A DNA stretch of 64,000 bases from contig NZ_HG322952.1 in the NCBI RefSeq assembly GCF_000455325.1, positions 1,001,702 through 1,065,701 on the forward strand, given 5' to 3'. Of the stretch, positions 46,601 to 53,643 are shown piece after piece. Within the stretch, counting starts at the first letter, position 1. Each line of letters opens with the position of its first letter. A program made the translations under genes and the position numbers. The notes below the pieces were generated by a model. That model ran no database searches and was not told the DNA's origin. It was given only the letters and a program-made list of their open reading frames with translations. Source of the stretch: Mycolicibacterium septicum DSM 44393 (lineage in GTDB: Bacteria; Actinomycetota; Actinomycetes; Mycobacteriales; Mycobacteriaceae).

Positions 46601-48236
46601 CCTGGGCGTAGATCCCGGCGAGGATTTCCTCGGTGGCGGTGCTCGGCGCCCGGTAGCGATCACCGGTGTATTCCGGTGCGGGCAGGGCCCGCTTGTCGAG
46701 CTTGCCGTTCACGGTCAACGGCAACGCATCCAGTACCACCACAGCCGCGGGCACCATGTACGAGGGCAGCCGCTCAGCCAGCATGGTACGTACTTCGACA
46801 GGATCGGCGGTACCGGTGATGTAGCCGACGAGGCGCCTATCCCCGGGATGGTCCTCCCGAGCGATCACCACCGCCTGCTGCACACCATCGAGGTCGGCCA
46901 AAGCTGTTTGGACTTCACCTAATTCGATGCGGTAGCCGCGGATCTTGACCTGCTCATCGGCCCGCCCGGCATACTGCAGCTGGCCGTCTGGACCCCACGA
47001 CACCAGGTCCCCGGTTCGATACATCCGAGCACCCGGCGTCCCGAAGGGGCACGGCACAAATCGCGACCCGGTCAAACCGGCGCGGCGCAGGTACCCGGCG
47101 CTTACCCCGCGGCCGGCGACATACAACTCGCCCACCACACCGGGCGGGACCGGACGCAGCCATCTATCCAGGACGAACAATGCCGCTCCCGGTACCGGCA
47201 CGCCGATCGGGACGGCACCCGAACCAGCCTGCAAGGGCCGGCTGATCGTGGCATACACCGTGGTCTCGGTCGGCCCGTAACCGTTGATCATCACCCGACC
47301 CGGCGCCCACCGAGCAACCACATCCGGCGAGCACGCCTCAGCAGCCACCATCAACGCCGACACAGATACAAGAACTTCTGGGTCCAACACTCCTACCGCA
47401 GAAGGAGTCTGACTCAACACCGTCACCCGCTCCTCAACGAGCAAGCTCTGAAAGTCATCTGGTGAACGCGTCACCGACTCGGAAACCACCACCAGACGGC
47501 CGCCGTGCAGCAGGGCGCCCCAGATCTCCCACACCGAATAGTCGAACGCCAACGACGAACACTGGGCCCACACCTGCTGCGGACCCATCTCGATACCCAC
47601 GTCCATACCATCGAAGAGACGGGTCACGTTCTGATGAGTGACTGCAACACCTTTCGGAACACCAGTCGTCCCCGAGGTGTAGATGATGTGCGCGATATCG
47701 TCCGGCGCAGGAAGTGCCAGCGCAGCACTCGATTGAGCATCAACGCGCGCATCGTCGACCTCGACCACCGGAATACCGAGTCCATCAAGCCGCGAAGCCA
47801 ATGCACCCGTGGTCAGCACCGCCGCAGGTCCGGCATCAGCGATCATGAACTCCACACGCGCATCCGGCACCATCGGATCGATCGGCAGATACGCCGCCCC
47901 CGACTTCAGCACACCCAAGATCGCGACAACCGCGTCAGCCGAGCGGCCCGTCAACAGGCCCACCGACCTGCCAGGGCCCGCGCCCTCGCTGATCAACAAA
48001 CGCGCCAACCGATTCGACGCCTCATCCAACTCCCGATAAGACATCGACCGACCATCAAAACGAACAGCCACCGCATCCGGAGCCCGAACTACCTGCACCG
48101 CAAACAGCTCCGGAATCGAGGACTCCACCACCGAAGCCGACAACACCGCACGGTTGCCCCAATCAGGCAACTCAGACTGTTCGTCCTCGTCCCATAAATC
48201 CATCGACGACAGCCGCCGGCTCAGGTCGGCCGTCAC
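34686..48236 (-). CDS. Four-module NRPS with N-methyltransferase and thioesterase
   Basis: 4516 residues from a GTG at 48236. Approximate layout: A1 30-515, T1 530-600, C2 615-1065, A2 1075-1570, T2 1590-1660, C3 1675-2125, A3 2135-3050 with an inserted SAM-dependent N-methyltransferase (VLEIGVGSGLLL near 2680), T3 3065-3135, C4 3150-3600, A4 3610-4110, T4 4130-4200, TE 4220-4500 (GWSFGG near 4289; CTHFEMF near the end). C domains carry HHIAGDG, HHIAGDG and HHIAADG. Eye-read nine-residue specificity codes are A1 DYWSMAGVY, A2 DVWSVAAVY, A3 DIWGLGQMW and A4 DVWNVAGWY (a one-residue gap makes the last two uncertain). Carriers read GGDSLSA except T3, GGHSLSA. There is no N-terminal C domain and no epimerisation domain. 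It follows mbtH on the same strand, with a C-domain vestige between them. Confidence 0.92.
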   Translation of the reverse strand: MTADLSRRLSSMDLWDEDEQSELPDWGNRAVLSASVVESSIPELFAVQVVRAPDAVAVRFDGRSMSYRELDEASNRLARLLISEGAGPGRSVGLLTGRSADAVVAILGVLKSGAAYLPIDPMVPDARVEFMIADAGPAAVLTTGALASRLDGLGIPVVEVDDARVDAQSSAALALPAPDDIAHIIYTSGTTGVPKGVAVTHQNVTRLFDGMDVGIEMGPQQVWAQCSSLAFDYSVWEIWGALLHGGRLVVVSESVTRSPDDFQSLLVEERVTVLSQTPSAVGVLDPEVLVSVSALMVAAEACSPDVVARWAPGRVMINGYGPTETTVYATISRPLQAGSGAVPIGVPVPGAALFVLDRWLRPVPPGVVGELYVAGRGVSAGYLRRAGLTGSRFVPCPFGTPGARMYRTGDLVSWGPDGQLQYAGRADEQVKIRGYRIELGEVQTALADLDGVQQAVVIAREDHPGDRRLVGYITGTADPVEVRTMLAERLPSYMVPAAVVVLDALPLTVNGKLDKRALPAPEYTGDRYRAPSTATEEILAGIYAQVLGLERVGVDDSFFDLGGDSLSATRLVNAINTCLDADLAVRSVFETPTVAGLARGVNAGTGGRAPLVARQRPLVIPLSYAQQRLWFLDQLEGPSPTYNMAVALRLSGHLDVDALGQALADVVDRHESLRTVFRAVGGVPEQLVLPAEQVVFGWQVVDAGGWSAEGLREAVEGATGHRFDLSVESPLSATLFRVDQDEYVLVGVLHHIAGDGSSVAPLLADLGAAYASRSAGEVPKWSPLPVQYVDYTLWQREHLGDLADPDSRIGGQVAYWRNMLAGLPERLDLPTDRPYPRVADFRGASVAVDWPAELQQRVAQLAREHNATSFMVVQAALAVLLAKTSASPDVAMGIATAGRSDPALDALVGCFVNTLVLRVDAGGELTVADLLAQVRQRSLAAYDNQDVPFEVLVERLNPVRTLTHHPLVQVLLAWQNFAGGSATGAALGDVQATPLTAETHTARMDLTFSLSERFTEEGQPDGIGGSVEFRTDVYDAASIETLIERWQRVLVAMTSDSTRRLSSVDLLDAPDQVRLELLGNRAVLTEPVAAVSIPASFAEQVARVPNALALTCDGRAMTYRELDEASNRLSHFLVSHGAGPGRCVVLFFDRCAEAVVSILAVLKTGAAYLPIEPAVPDARVQFMISDAAPVTALTTAELAQRLEGAGLVVIDVNDPRVDTYPVTAQPAAPGPDDIAYIMYTSGTTGVPKGVAITHGNVTQLLETMPPALVTSQQVWTQWHSLVFDVSVWDIFGALLHGGRLVVVPESVAHSPQDLHALLVSERVTVLSQTPSAVGMLSAEGLESTALVVAGEACPADVVDRWAQDRVMINAYGPTEATVYATISAPLVPGSGTVPIGAPVPGAALFVLDQWLRPVPVGVVGELYVAGRGVGMGYVRRAGLSASRFVACPFGGAGAPGTRMYRTGDLVSWGVDGQLRYLGRADEQVKIRGYRIELGEIISALADIDGVGQAVVVAREDRPGDKRLVGYVTELEAGVVDPVRVRSALGERLPAYMVPAAIVVIDALPLTVNGKLDRRALPAPEYSDVDRYRAPATPTEEILAGIYAQVLGLERVGADDSFFDLGGDSLSAMKVIAAINSALDVGVAVRALFDASTVAQLAGRIGDGTAGLPPLARVERPSVLPLSYAQQRLWFLSQFEGEAATYNMPTAFRIGGSLDVEALGAALADVVGRHESLRTVFAARDGLPRQIVVSADQADFGWQVVDAGGWSPDRLTEAIGAAVCYNFDLETEIPVRAWLFRVAKDDHVFVAVVHHIAGDGSSVGPLVRDLGVAYASRCAGRAPDWAPLPVQYVDYTLWQREYLGDLADADSRISSQVAYWENALAGMPERLALPTDRPYPVVADYRGASVAVDWPAHLQQLVTRVAREHNATSFMVMQAGLSVLLSNLSASPDVAVGFPIAGRNDPALEDLVGFFVNTLVLRVDLAGDPTVAELLEQVRQRSLSAFEHQDVPFEVLVDRLNPARSLTHHPLIQVMFAWQNFAGQNGGAPATESAMGDLRATPLAAETHTARMDLAFFLRERWTEDGEPDGIYGTVEFRTDVYDTATIEALIQRFERVLQAMVAAPGGLLSSLDVLDAAERIELDEIGNRKVLSEAATPASIPVIFAEQVARDPDAVAVRFDGRSMSYQELNEASNRLARLLISHGAGPGECVALLFNRCAEAIVSIMAVLKTGAAYLPIDPVHPDSRVEFMLEDATPIAAVTTAALADRLDGHELLVIDADDPAVESFECAELPAPGADDVAYIIYTSGTTGTPKGVAIAHHNVTQLLDSLDPSLTAPGTAWTQWHSYSFDISGWEIFMVLLHGGRLVVVPESVALSPTDFHALLVDEKVDVLGQTPSAVGALSPEGLGSVALLVGGEACPAEVVERWAPGRAMINQYGPTETTMWVAISAPLQVASEGGSVVVPIGYPMPGTALFVLDRWLRPVPTGVVGELYVAGRGVGVGYWRRPGLTASRFMACPFGGVGSRMYRTGDLVRWGTDGQLLYEGRADEQVKIRGYRIELGEIQAALAGHPRVAQAVVVAQKPASAAGQTDDISEKLLSGYVVLDPEMMLVREPAREARLVEQWRGVWGGVYSEPVPEVDGPVELGEDFGGWISSYTGEPIPLDQMQEWRSATVDRIMALRPQRVLEIGVGSGLLLSQIAPECMEYWGTDLSAPTIQKLRAAVAWQSWRDRVQLRVQPADVPDELPEGHFDVVVLNSVIQYFPSAGYLMDVLAVVTKLLAPGGAVFLGDVRNLSLLRTFTTGIVCADPSAGGDTAGLLRERVRREMVAEQELLLAPEFFTELPQQLADIGAVQMELKQLRAVNELSTYRYDVILRKAPVPVRSVAQLPTESWQRFGSLAALGAHLRSQQLPELRVTGVPHAGMLPDVHLAQALDQARDGLPVDELRGEACPTDAVLPYQCHQLGDELGYLTSVTWSPTVGLVDIIFTRAADAPTALSDLYLPATQVGSVAGYVNDPAAIERVTELRAYLTERLPEYMVPASITVLDTLPLTVNGKLDKRALPAPEFHSAVAYRAPQTQRERALAALFSDILGGTRVGIDDSFFDLGGHSLSATRLLARIRTELGVTIPIRVLFDVSTVAGLADWICLHADERPGVSLTVQQRPPVLPLSYAQQRLWFLEQLQGPSPIYNMPTAYRISGPLDVAAMGSALADVVGRHESLRTLFAVSEGAPRQVILEPERADFGWQVIDASGWPGERLEEAVGEAVRHCFDLAAEIPLLARLYRVAEGEHVLVVVVHHIAADGWSIAPLVTDLGVAYTARCVGRPPEWSPLPVQYADYALWQRDWLGDESDADSVIAEQVAYWEKELAGLPERLELPTDRPYPPVANYQGASVAVDWPPELQQQIARVAREHNATGFMVMQAALAVMLLKLSSSSDVAVGFAIAGRNDPALDDLVGFFVNTVVLRTDLSGDPTVAALLEQVRQRSLGAFEHQDVPFEVLVDRINPSRSLTHHPLVQVLLTWQNLPWSKNSDDSAVASTMGDVRVNPLAAETHTARMDLTFALEDRWTEAGEPAGIGGSVEFRTDVFDPSTIEALIARLQRVLVAMMADSTRRVSSIDVLDVAEHACLDEVGNRATLTAPAGVTASIPEVFARQVARTPDAAAMTFDGRSWSYRELDEASNRLAHLLVGHGAGPGECVTLFLNRSAEAIVSILAVLKTGAAYMPIDPAHPDARIAVVVGDAKPVAALSAGALSARLRVCGVDVIDVQDLRINDQPSTALPALAGDEIAYVIYTSGTTGVPKGVAVPHGNITQLLGSLDVGLPRSGVWSQWHSYAFDVSVWEIFGALLSGGRLVVVPDLVAGSPDALHALLITEQVSVLNQTPSAAAALSSDGLESMALVVAGEACPTELVERWAPDRLMLNGYGPTETWYTSFSAPLMAGADAVPIGVPVPGAAFFVLDQWLRPVPAGVVGELYVAGSGVASGYLRRGGLTGSRFVACPFGASGGRMYRTGDLVRWGPDGQLHYLGRADEQVKIRGYRIELGEIQTVLSDLAGVDQAAVIAREDRPGDKRLVGYVTESVSGAVDPGAVRAQLSQRLPVYMVPAAIVVVDVLPLTVNGKLDRRALPRPVYADGQQYHAPATPTEEILAGIYAEVLGVERVGVDDSFFDLGGDSLSAMRVIAAANASLGAELAVRVMFDAPTVRGLAAQVGRTESSQEVVPVEVLKPGDGVPLCCVHDGFGLSWSYRALGRYVDGPIIGINQLPSDGEHEALSIQAMAADYADRLQGLYPVGPYRILGWSFGGVVAHALAVELQRRGCEVQRLVLLDGLLNPNRFWKSITRKIASTRAVAEGWVLDYILQTNDARVPLHWGPLSYSRMADILAQQGSSPPAKQLVEFMARSVSAGQLLLLDHEPDVFDGDVVMFSAARRRCDAADSGIVSRWARLRNRSAARSLLRSWRPYVSGDIAVVPVDCTHFEMFIPESLNAYAQKLTSLLESTTVASCDDAPPCVTGIAVNQHFTGMES

Positions 48237-48397
48237 GATGACGCCTCTGCCTCAGCCATCATCGCCACGAACGCCCGCCGCGACCGATCGATCGACCGTA
48301 CGACACTGACGACGTCACAGATACCGGGTTGAAACTCCACAGTCCCTCCGATCCCGGCAGCATCACCGGTCCCACTCCAACATTCATCCCAGGTCCG
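48233..48397 (-). pseudogene. Vestige of an NRPS condensation-domain C-terminus
   Basis: Translated by hand in the mbtH frame, the 165 bases directly after the mbtH stop read TWDECWSGTGDAAGIGGTVE followed by FQPGICDVVSVV and later AFVAMMAEAEASS before a TGA. Intact C domains of this locus end RWTEAGEPAGIGGSVEFRTD and later VLVAMMADSTRRVSS, so the likeness is clear. The TGA overlaps the GTG start of the NRPS, whose first residues (TADLSRRLSSMDL) continue the same C-domain tail in another frame. The rest of the C domain is missing. It could still be translated if the mbtH stop were read through. Confidence 0.72.
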
Positions 48398-48628
48398 TCA
48401 CCTATAGGAGCTCTGAACCTGTGCCACCCTGTCCCGCAGGCTCTTCGGCCGGATATCCGGCCAGAACTGCTCGATGTAGTCCAGACAGACAGCGCGGGCC
48501 GCTTCGCCGTAAGCCACCGTCCAGCCGGCAGGAATTTCTGCGAAGGCCGGCCACAAGCTGTGTTGTTCCTCGTCGTTGATCAAGACGAGAAAGCGGCCAT
48601 CGTCATCGTCGAACGGATTGATGCTCAT
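48398..48628 (-). CDS. MbtH-like protein
   Basis: 76 residues from the ATG at 48628, preceded by GGGGAGGA. The MbtH signature is present: NPFDDDDGRFLVLINDEEQH, SLWPAFAEIPAGW, and DYIEQFWPDIRPKSL with the conserved tryptophans. MbtH proteins bind A domains and are needed for their folding or activity in many mycobacterial NRPSs. It precedes the four-module NRPS on the same strand; in glycopeptidolipid loci mbtH also precedes the NRPS genes. The frame stays open upstream to 48958, but that part has no similarity to MbtH. Confidence 0.93.
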   Translation of the reverse strand: MSINPFDDDDGRFLVLINDEEQHSLWPAFAEIPAGWTVAYGEAARAVCLDYIEQFWPDIRPKSLRDRVAQVQSSYR

Positions 48629-49519
48629 CTCGTCCTCCCCGGCACCAAATCGACCAGCGAAATAGGACGCAATGTGGCATCCACTCGCGCCCGTGTCTGC
48701 CCTCGGCACTTTCAGCAATGAATTAGCCCGTTGCAGAGCGTCAGCATATCTACTTCTTTTTGGCAGGGCCAGGAAATCGGTCATCTGGTTTGGTTCGTTG
48801 CCGAAACCGGGCTGGCCCATTTCCCAATCGACACATCTGCCACAGATGAGCAAATATGCGGCACTACGGCGAGCGATCTTGCGGCTTTCGAGCGGCAGCG
48901 TCGGCAGTTTCGCCGGACCCTGAAGCGTGCCCGACGCGGCATCGTTCATGCCCCACACCTGCGGGACATGCTCCCCTTCTGTCCGACCCGCCTATTTTCC
49001 CACTACAGAGCAGTCACGGGACCGTAGGATCAGCGAGGCACGCATGACGCCGGTGTAGTTCAATCCAGCGAAGCCCGACCGGACCGGCGCTCGAGTCAAA
49101 CCACCGGGCAGCGCTACCAGCGGGCAACCCCAGGCAGAGAGCGCTTCAGCTTCTTCACAGTTTTAGCAAAGAGCAGGTGCAAGGTCCACCACGGTATCGA
49201 CCCAGGCCCACTTGGCGAAGATTGAGTTAGCCACGGACATCCTGACAATGCCCGATCACGTCTGCGGTGTTGAGTTTGCGATTGCAACTAATAGCGAATA
49301 TTCGATGGTCCCCGTCCAGGCCTCACTCAAGACCCGGTATTCGCGATGCCGCGAAGGATAGAGCCGAATCCATGCAGGTGACCGTCGGCCGTGTCCTGAT
49401 GGGCCGGTGTCGGGCTTTCGGCGATGTTTTCTGGGCATGGGCAGCCAATGAGTCGGCGACAGCTCGGTATCGTCCTCGGAGATACCCAACGTAGGTTGAT
49501 CTGTGGGGGATGGAATCGC
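48629..49519. other. Non-coding region between mbtH and htpG
   Basis: About 890 bases separating the divergent mbtH and htpG genes. Open frames here are short, lack good ribosome-binding sites and resemble nothing I recognise. It must contain the promoter for the mbtH-NRPS transcript and probably one for htpG. No insertion sequence, tRNA or attachment-like repeat is visible. The base composition is more AT-rich than in the flanking genes. Confidence 0.45.
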
Positions 49520-51471
49520 ATGTCTGCACACGTCGAGCAGTTGGAGTTTCAGGCGGAAGCGCGGCAACTCCTGGAGTTGCTGGTGCACTCGGTCTACTCC
49601 AACAAGGACTCGTTCCTCCGCGAGCTGATCTCGAATGCGTCGGACGCCCTGGACAAGCTCCGCCTGGAGACGCTGCGGAACAAGGACCTGACCGCCGACA
49701 TCTCCGACCTCCACATCGACATCGAGGTGGGCGGGATCCACGGACCCTGACCGTGCGCGACAACGGCATCGGGATGACGCGCGACGAAGTTGTGGCGCTG
49801 ATCGGCACTCTCGCGAAGTCCGGAACCGCAGAGCTGCGTCAGCAATTGCAGGAAGCCAAGAAAGCGGCCGCCTCAGAGGAACTGATCGGGCAGTTCGGCG
49901 TCGGCTTCTACTCCGCGTTCATGGTGGCGGACAAGGTTGAATTGCTCACCCGCAAGGCCGGCGAGAGTGGAGCTACCCGATGGGTGTCGAGCGGCGACGG
50001 CACCTACACCATCGAGTCCGTCGATGACGCTCCGCAGGGCACCTCGGTCACGCTGCACCTGAAACCCGAAGATGTCGAGGATCAGCTTCACGACTACACC
50101 GCTGAGCACAAGATCCGAGAGCTCGTCAAGAAGTACTCCGACTTCATCGCCTGGCCAGTCCGCATGCAGGTCGAACGACACACGCCGGCTGCCGAGGAAG
50201 GCGGCCCGGACACCGTCACGGTCGAAACTCAGACGCTCAACTCGATGAAGGCGTTGTGGGCCAAACCCAAAGACGAGGTTTCCGAAGAGGAATACCACGA
50301 GTTCTACAAGCACATCGCCCATGCCTGGGACGATCCGCTGGCCGTCATCTCGATGAGGGGCGAGGGCAGTTTCGAATATCAGGCCCTGTTGTTCATCCCG
50401 TCGCATGCCCCGTTCGATCTGTTCACCAGGGACGCCAAAACCGGAGTCCAGCTGTACATCAAGCGCGTCTTCGTGATGGGAGATTGCGAAGAGCTCATGC
50501 CCAGCTACCTGCGCTTCGTCAAGGGCGTCGTGGATGCACAGGGTATGTCACTCAATGTCTCTCGCGAGATCCTGCAACAAGACCGGCAGGTCACCGCAAT
50601 CCGTCGTCGGTTGACCAAGAAGGTCCTGTCGACCATTGCGGATCTGCAGTCCAGCAAGCCCGAGGACTACCGCACCTTCTGGGAGCAATTCGGCGCTGTC
50701 CTCAAAGAGGGCCTGATATCCGACCTGGACAATCAGGACACGCTGCTGCGGATGTCGACCTTCCTGTCCACCTTCTCCGAAGGAGACGACGCCGGGAGGC
50801 TCACGACGCTGCCCGCGTACGTCGAGCGCATGAAGGATGGTCAGCAACAGATCTTCTACGCCACGGGACCGTCTGCCGAGCAACTTCTGAAGTCACCGCA
50901 CCTGGAGGCATTCAAGGCCAAGGGCTACGAGGTCCTGCTGCTCACCGACCCCGTCGACGAGATCTGGGTGGGTTCGGTGCCGGAGTTCGACGGCAAGCCG
51001 CTGCAGTCGGTGGCCAAAGGTGAGATCGACCTCGACTCCGATGCGGACAAGGCCGCGCATGAGGCCGAACGAGAGGCGCAGCAGCAAGAGTTCGCCGGCC
51101 TCTTGGCCTGGTTGAAGGAGACGCTGACCGAGCGAGTCTCGGAAGTGCGATTGTCCAGTAGGTTGACCGAATCTCCGGCCTGTCTGATAACCCCCACGTT
51201 CGGCATCACGCCGTCGCTGGCGCGCATGTACCGTGCCTCCGGACAGGTTGTTCCGACCGGAAAACGGATCCTCGAACTCAACCCGAGCCATCCACTGGTC
51301 ACCGGCTTGCGGGAGGCGTACAAGACGGGCGGAGACGATGCTCATTCGCATCGACTCGCCGAGACCGCCGAATTGCTCTACGGCACAGCTCTTCTTGCCG
51401 AGGGAGGGGTGCCCGACGACCCTGCCAAGTTCGCCGGACTGCTCGCCGACCGCTTGACACGCACGTTGTAA
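49520..51471 (+). pseudogene. htpG: Hsp90-family chaperone HtpG, frameshifted
   Basis: About 650 residues in two frames. The first (49520-49750) gives the N-terminal ATPase start, MSAHVEQLEFQAEARQLLEL, with NKDSFLRELISNASDALDKL, and stops at TGA 49748. The second, one frame back, resumes at about 49732 with RTLTVRDNGIGMTRDEVVAL and continues through GQFGVGFYSAFMVADKVELL to the normal end near 51471. Adding one base near 49730-49732 restores a complete HtpG of typical length (about 648). All Hsp90 domains are otherwise intact. It is either a sequencing error or a recent single-base deletion. The location inside an NRPS locus is unusual; HtpG is needed for some NRPS/PKS products (albicidin, colibactin) elsewhere. 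Confidence 0.88.
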
Positions 51472-51553
51472 GACGCGTCATTCCAGCCAATTCGGAGTGC
51501 GGTTTCGTCGCAATTGCCGAGTGAAACCGCCTTCGGGCTCGTACCGTACAAAA

Positions 51554-52888
51554 ATGAGCAATGTACTGGACGTGCTCGATCAGACCATGTTCGACCTCGG
51601 GCAGGCGACTGGTTCGGAAACCCTACTGCAGTGTGTTTGGGTGTATGACCGGCCGATCGACATCCCCGGTCTGCGGCAATTCCACGGCCATCTTCAGCGA
51701 GGAAGATTGTCCCGCTGCATCGGCCGGTCACCACTGTCGTTCGGTCGCCATCGCTGGGTAGCACCCGAGACCTCATCCGACCTCGAGGTCGTCGAGACAG
51801 CCAGGCCGCGTGAAGAATTCGACGACTGGCTCGACGAGCAGGTCAACAGCCCACTCGATTGCGAGCACGGGCCGGCCTGGCGCCTTGCGGCGCTCCCCTT
51901 CACCGATGGCGGCACGGGCATGAGCCTGGTCATCTCACACTGTCTCACCGACGGTGTCGGGCTGTGGGAGGCCGTAGCCGAAGCGGCACTCGGTCGCGAC
52001 GACGCGGTAACCTGGCCGACTGCCGCATCGCGCGGGCGATGGCAGGCCATCCGCGAAGACGCCGGCCAAACTGTGAGGGATATCCCGGCCATCTGCCGTG
52101 CCGTCGTCGCCTCGATGCGGTTGGGGCGTGGGGGCAACAGTGCCGAGGCTACCGTGCCACCGAGTACCGCATCACCTGCGCCATCTCCTGAAGCCGACGA
52201 ATCCCACCTTCTCCCAACGGCAACGATCTTCGTCGACGCCGACGAGTGGGACGCCCGCGCAGGCGCACTCGGCGGGACCCGCAACACACTGCTTGTGGGA
52301 CTGGCAGCTCGCCTCGCCCAGCGCGCGGGACGGGTTGCGGCCGATGGTTCTGTGGTCGTGACGCTGCCGGTCAACGAGCGCGCCGCAGACGATACCCGCG
52401 CCAACGCGCTCGGCGGCGTGCGCGCCACAGTCGACCCGGCATCAGCAACAACCGACCTGAGTGGGATTCGAACAGCAGTCAAACAAGCCTTGATGCGCCA
52501 CTCCGAGGAACCCGACCCCCAGCAGGTGGTGAATGCCCTGGTTCCACTCTTGTCTCAGCGGCTTCTCAAAGCCGCCCGCGGGGTGACAAGGGGCAACCCG
52601 TTCAATCTGGTCGGCGCATCGAACGTCGGAGTGATCGACGCCGCTGCCAACCGTCCAGACGGCACAACCGCCGACGCCTTCGCTTTGAGGCTCCACCACC
52701 TCGGTGTGGCCACGTCGACGCTGCACCGGTACGGCGGAGTCCAGACGATGCTGTCAGGGGCAGTGGACGGACGGATCTTTGTCTCGTTGGTCTCTACTCT
52801 GCCGGACCGTCTGAACACGAACGATGAATTGCGACAGGAGCTTTCAACCACCCTGAGTGAGTTCTCGCTCAGCGGCACGCATCTCTGA
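51554..52888 (+). CDS. HxxxDG acyltransferase (condensation/WS-DGAT-like), copy 1
   Basis: 444 residues from the ATG at 51554 (MSNVLDVLDQTMFDLG). The catalytic motif HCLTDG is at about residue 136 (VISHCLTDGVGLWEA). The C-terminal half (LVGLAARLAQRAGRV, VVTLPVNERAADDTRANALG) resembles the second subdomain of WS/DGAT and PapA-type acyltransferases. These soluble enzymes move acyl groups from CoA or carrier proteins onto alcohols or amines. A likely role is acylation of a hydroxy amino acid in the peptide or of the lipid. It has a paralogue at 53644-54984 in opposite orientation, the two sharing the leader AAAAATGAGCAA with no Shine-Dalgarno sequence. Confidence 0.78.
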   Translation: MSNVLDVLDQTMFDLGQATGSETLLQCVWVYDRPIDIPGLRQFHGHLQRGRLSRCIGRSPLSFGRHRWVAPETSSDLEVVETARPREEFDDWLDEQVNSPLDCEHGPAWRLAALPFTDGGTGMSLVISHCLTDGVGLWEAVAEAALGRDDAVTWPTAASRGRWQAIREDAGQTVRDIPAICRAVVASMRLGRGGNSAEATVPPSTASPAPSPEADESHLLPTATIFVDADEWDARAGALGGTRNTLLVGLAARLAQRAGRVAADGSVVVTLPVNERAADDTRANALGGVRATVDPASATTDLSGIRTAVKQALMRHSEEPDPQQVVNALVPLLSQRLLKAARGVTRGNPFNLVGASNVGVIDAAANRPDGTTADAFALRLHHLGVATSTLHRYGGVQTMLSGAVDGRIFVSLVSTLPDRLNTNDELRQELSTTLSEFSLSGTHL

Positions 52889-52936
52889 ACCAACCTGTAC
52901 TGGACGGGCCTCGAAGACGACTCTGAGGCACAACGG

Positions 52937-53611
52937 TCACCAGACGAGTGGTACGAGCCGGTAGTGCACCTTCTGCATGTACTCCCTATATCCGGCGAGC
53001 TGCTGCCGAAGCAGCTTCTCCTCGTCCTGAATGCGGAAGGCGTAGATGACCAGGACGGGAACGAGAACGGCCAGTCCCCACCATGAACCGAGTGCGAGGG
53101 GCATTCCCGCCACCATGAGCAGCGCCCCCATGTACATCGGATGCCGCACAAGCCCGTAGAGGCCGGTGGAGACGAGCGTCTGCTCGGACTCGACGGTGAT
53201 GTTGGCCGACGCGTAGCTGTTCTGGACGATCGTGAATATGGTGATCACGAGACCGATCGCGAACATCGCGTTACCGAGCCACGACACGGTTGTGGGCACG
53301 GGGGACCATCCGAAGCGATGATCGAGACCACAGAACACCGGCAGCCCAATGGACAGCACCGTGATGACGACGAGTACCGCCTTCTGCACCGGTCTCGACT
53401 CGGCCTTCTGTCCGACGCGCATGCGCCGCTCGACAACCGCCTTGTCCTTTCTCAACAAGTAGACGGTGGACAGAATTGCCATGACCGAGTACACGGCCAG
53501 GAAAACCCATGCCTGCCAGTAGTTGAACGTCCCCGCCGGCACGAACAGCAGCGCGCCCAGCGCCACGAGGCCGAGAACTGATTGGATAGCCACCCGGAGA
53601 TTGGTGCTCAT
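52937..53611 (-). CDS. ICMT/PEMT-family membrane methyltransferase, copy 2
   Basis: 224 residues, a paralogue of the 33966-34631 protein. Matching features are the opening helix then FVPAGTFNYWQAWVFLAVY, the segment GLDHRFGWSPVP, the signature LVRHPMYMGALLMVAGMPLALG, and FRIQDEEKLLRQQLAGYREYMQKVHYRLVPL. It is the third gene in the minus-strand order NRPS, acyltransferase, methyltransferase, starting 32 bases after the acyltransferase stop. It should be a SAM-dependent methyltransferase in the membrane. Linkage to the NRPS supports action on the peptide product. Confidence 0.78.
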   Translation of the reverse strand: MSTNLRVAIQSVLGLVALGALLFVPAGTFNYWQAWVFLAVYSVMAILSTVYLLRKDKAVVERRMRVGQKAESRPVQKAVLVVITVLSIGLPVFCGLDHRFGWSPVPTTVSWLGNAMFAIGLVITIFTIVQNSYASANITVESEQTLVSTGLYGLVRHPMYMGALLMVAGMPLALGSWWGLAVLVPVLVIYAFRIQDEEKLLRQQLAGYREYMQKVHYRLVPLVW

Positions 53612-53643
53612 GTCATCCTCCTACTTGTGCGATTCTGGGACGC

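Noticed and set aside
48629..48958. N-terminal extension of MbtH
   Set aside because: The frame is open, but the sequence has no MbtH similarity and a strong ribosome-binding site precedes the ATG at 48628.
49140..49260. Short minus-strand frame (MSVANSIFAKWAWVD...) of about 25 codons
   Set aside because: Too short, with weak translation signals and no recognisable family. Listed only as part of the non-coding region.
49728..49750. Programmed -1 frameshift in htpG
   Set aside because: No slippery heptamer or obvious downstream pseudoknot, and HtpG is not known to be made by recoding.
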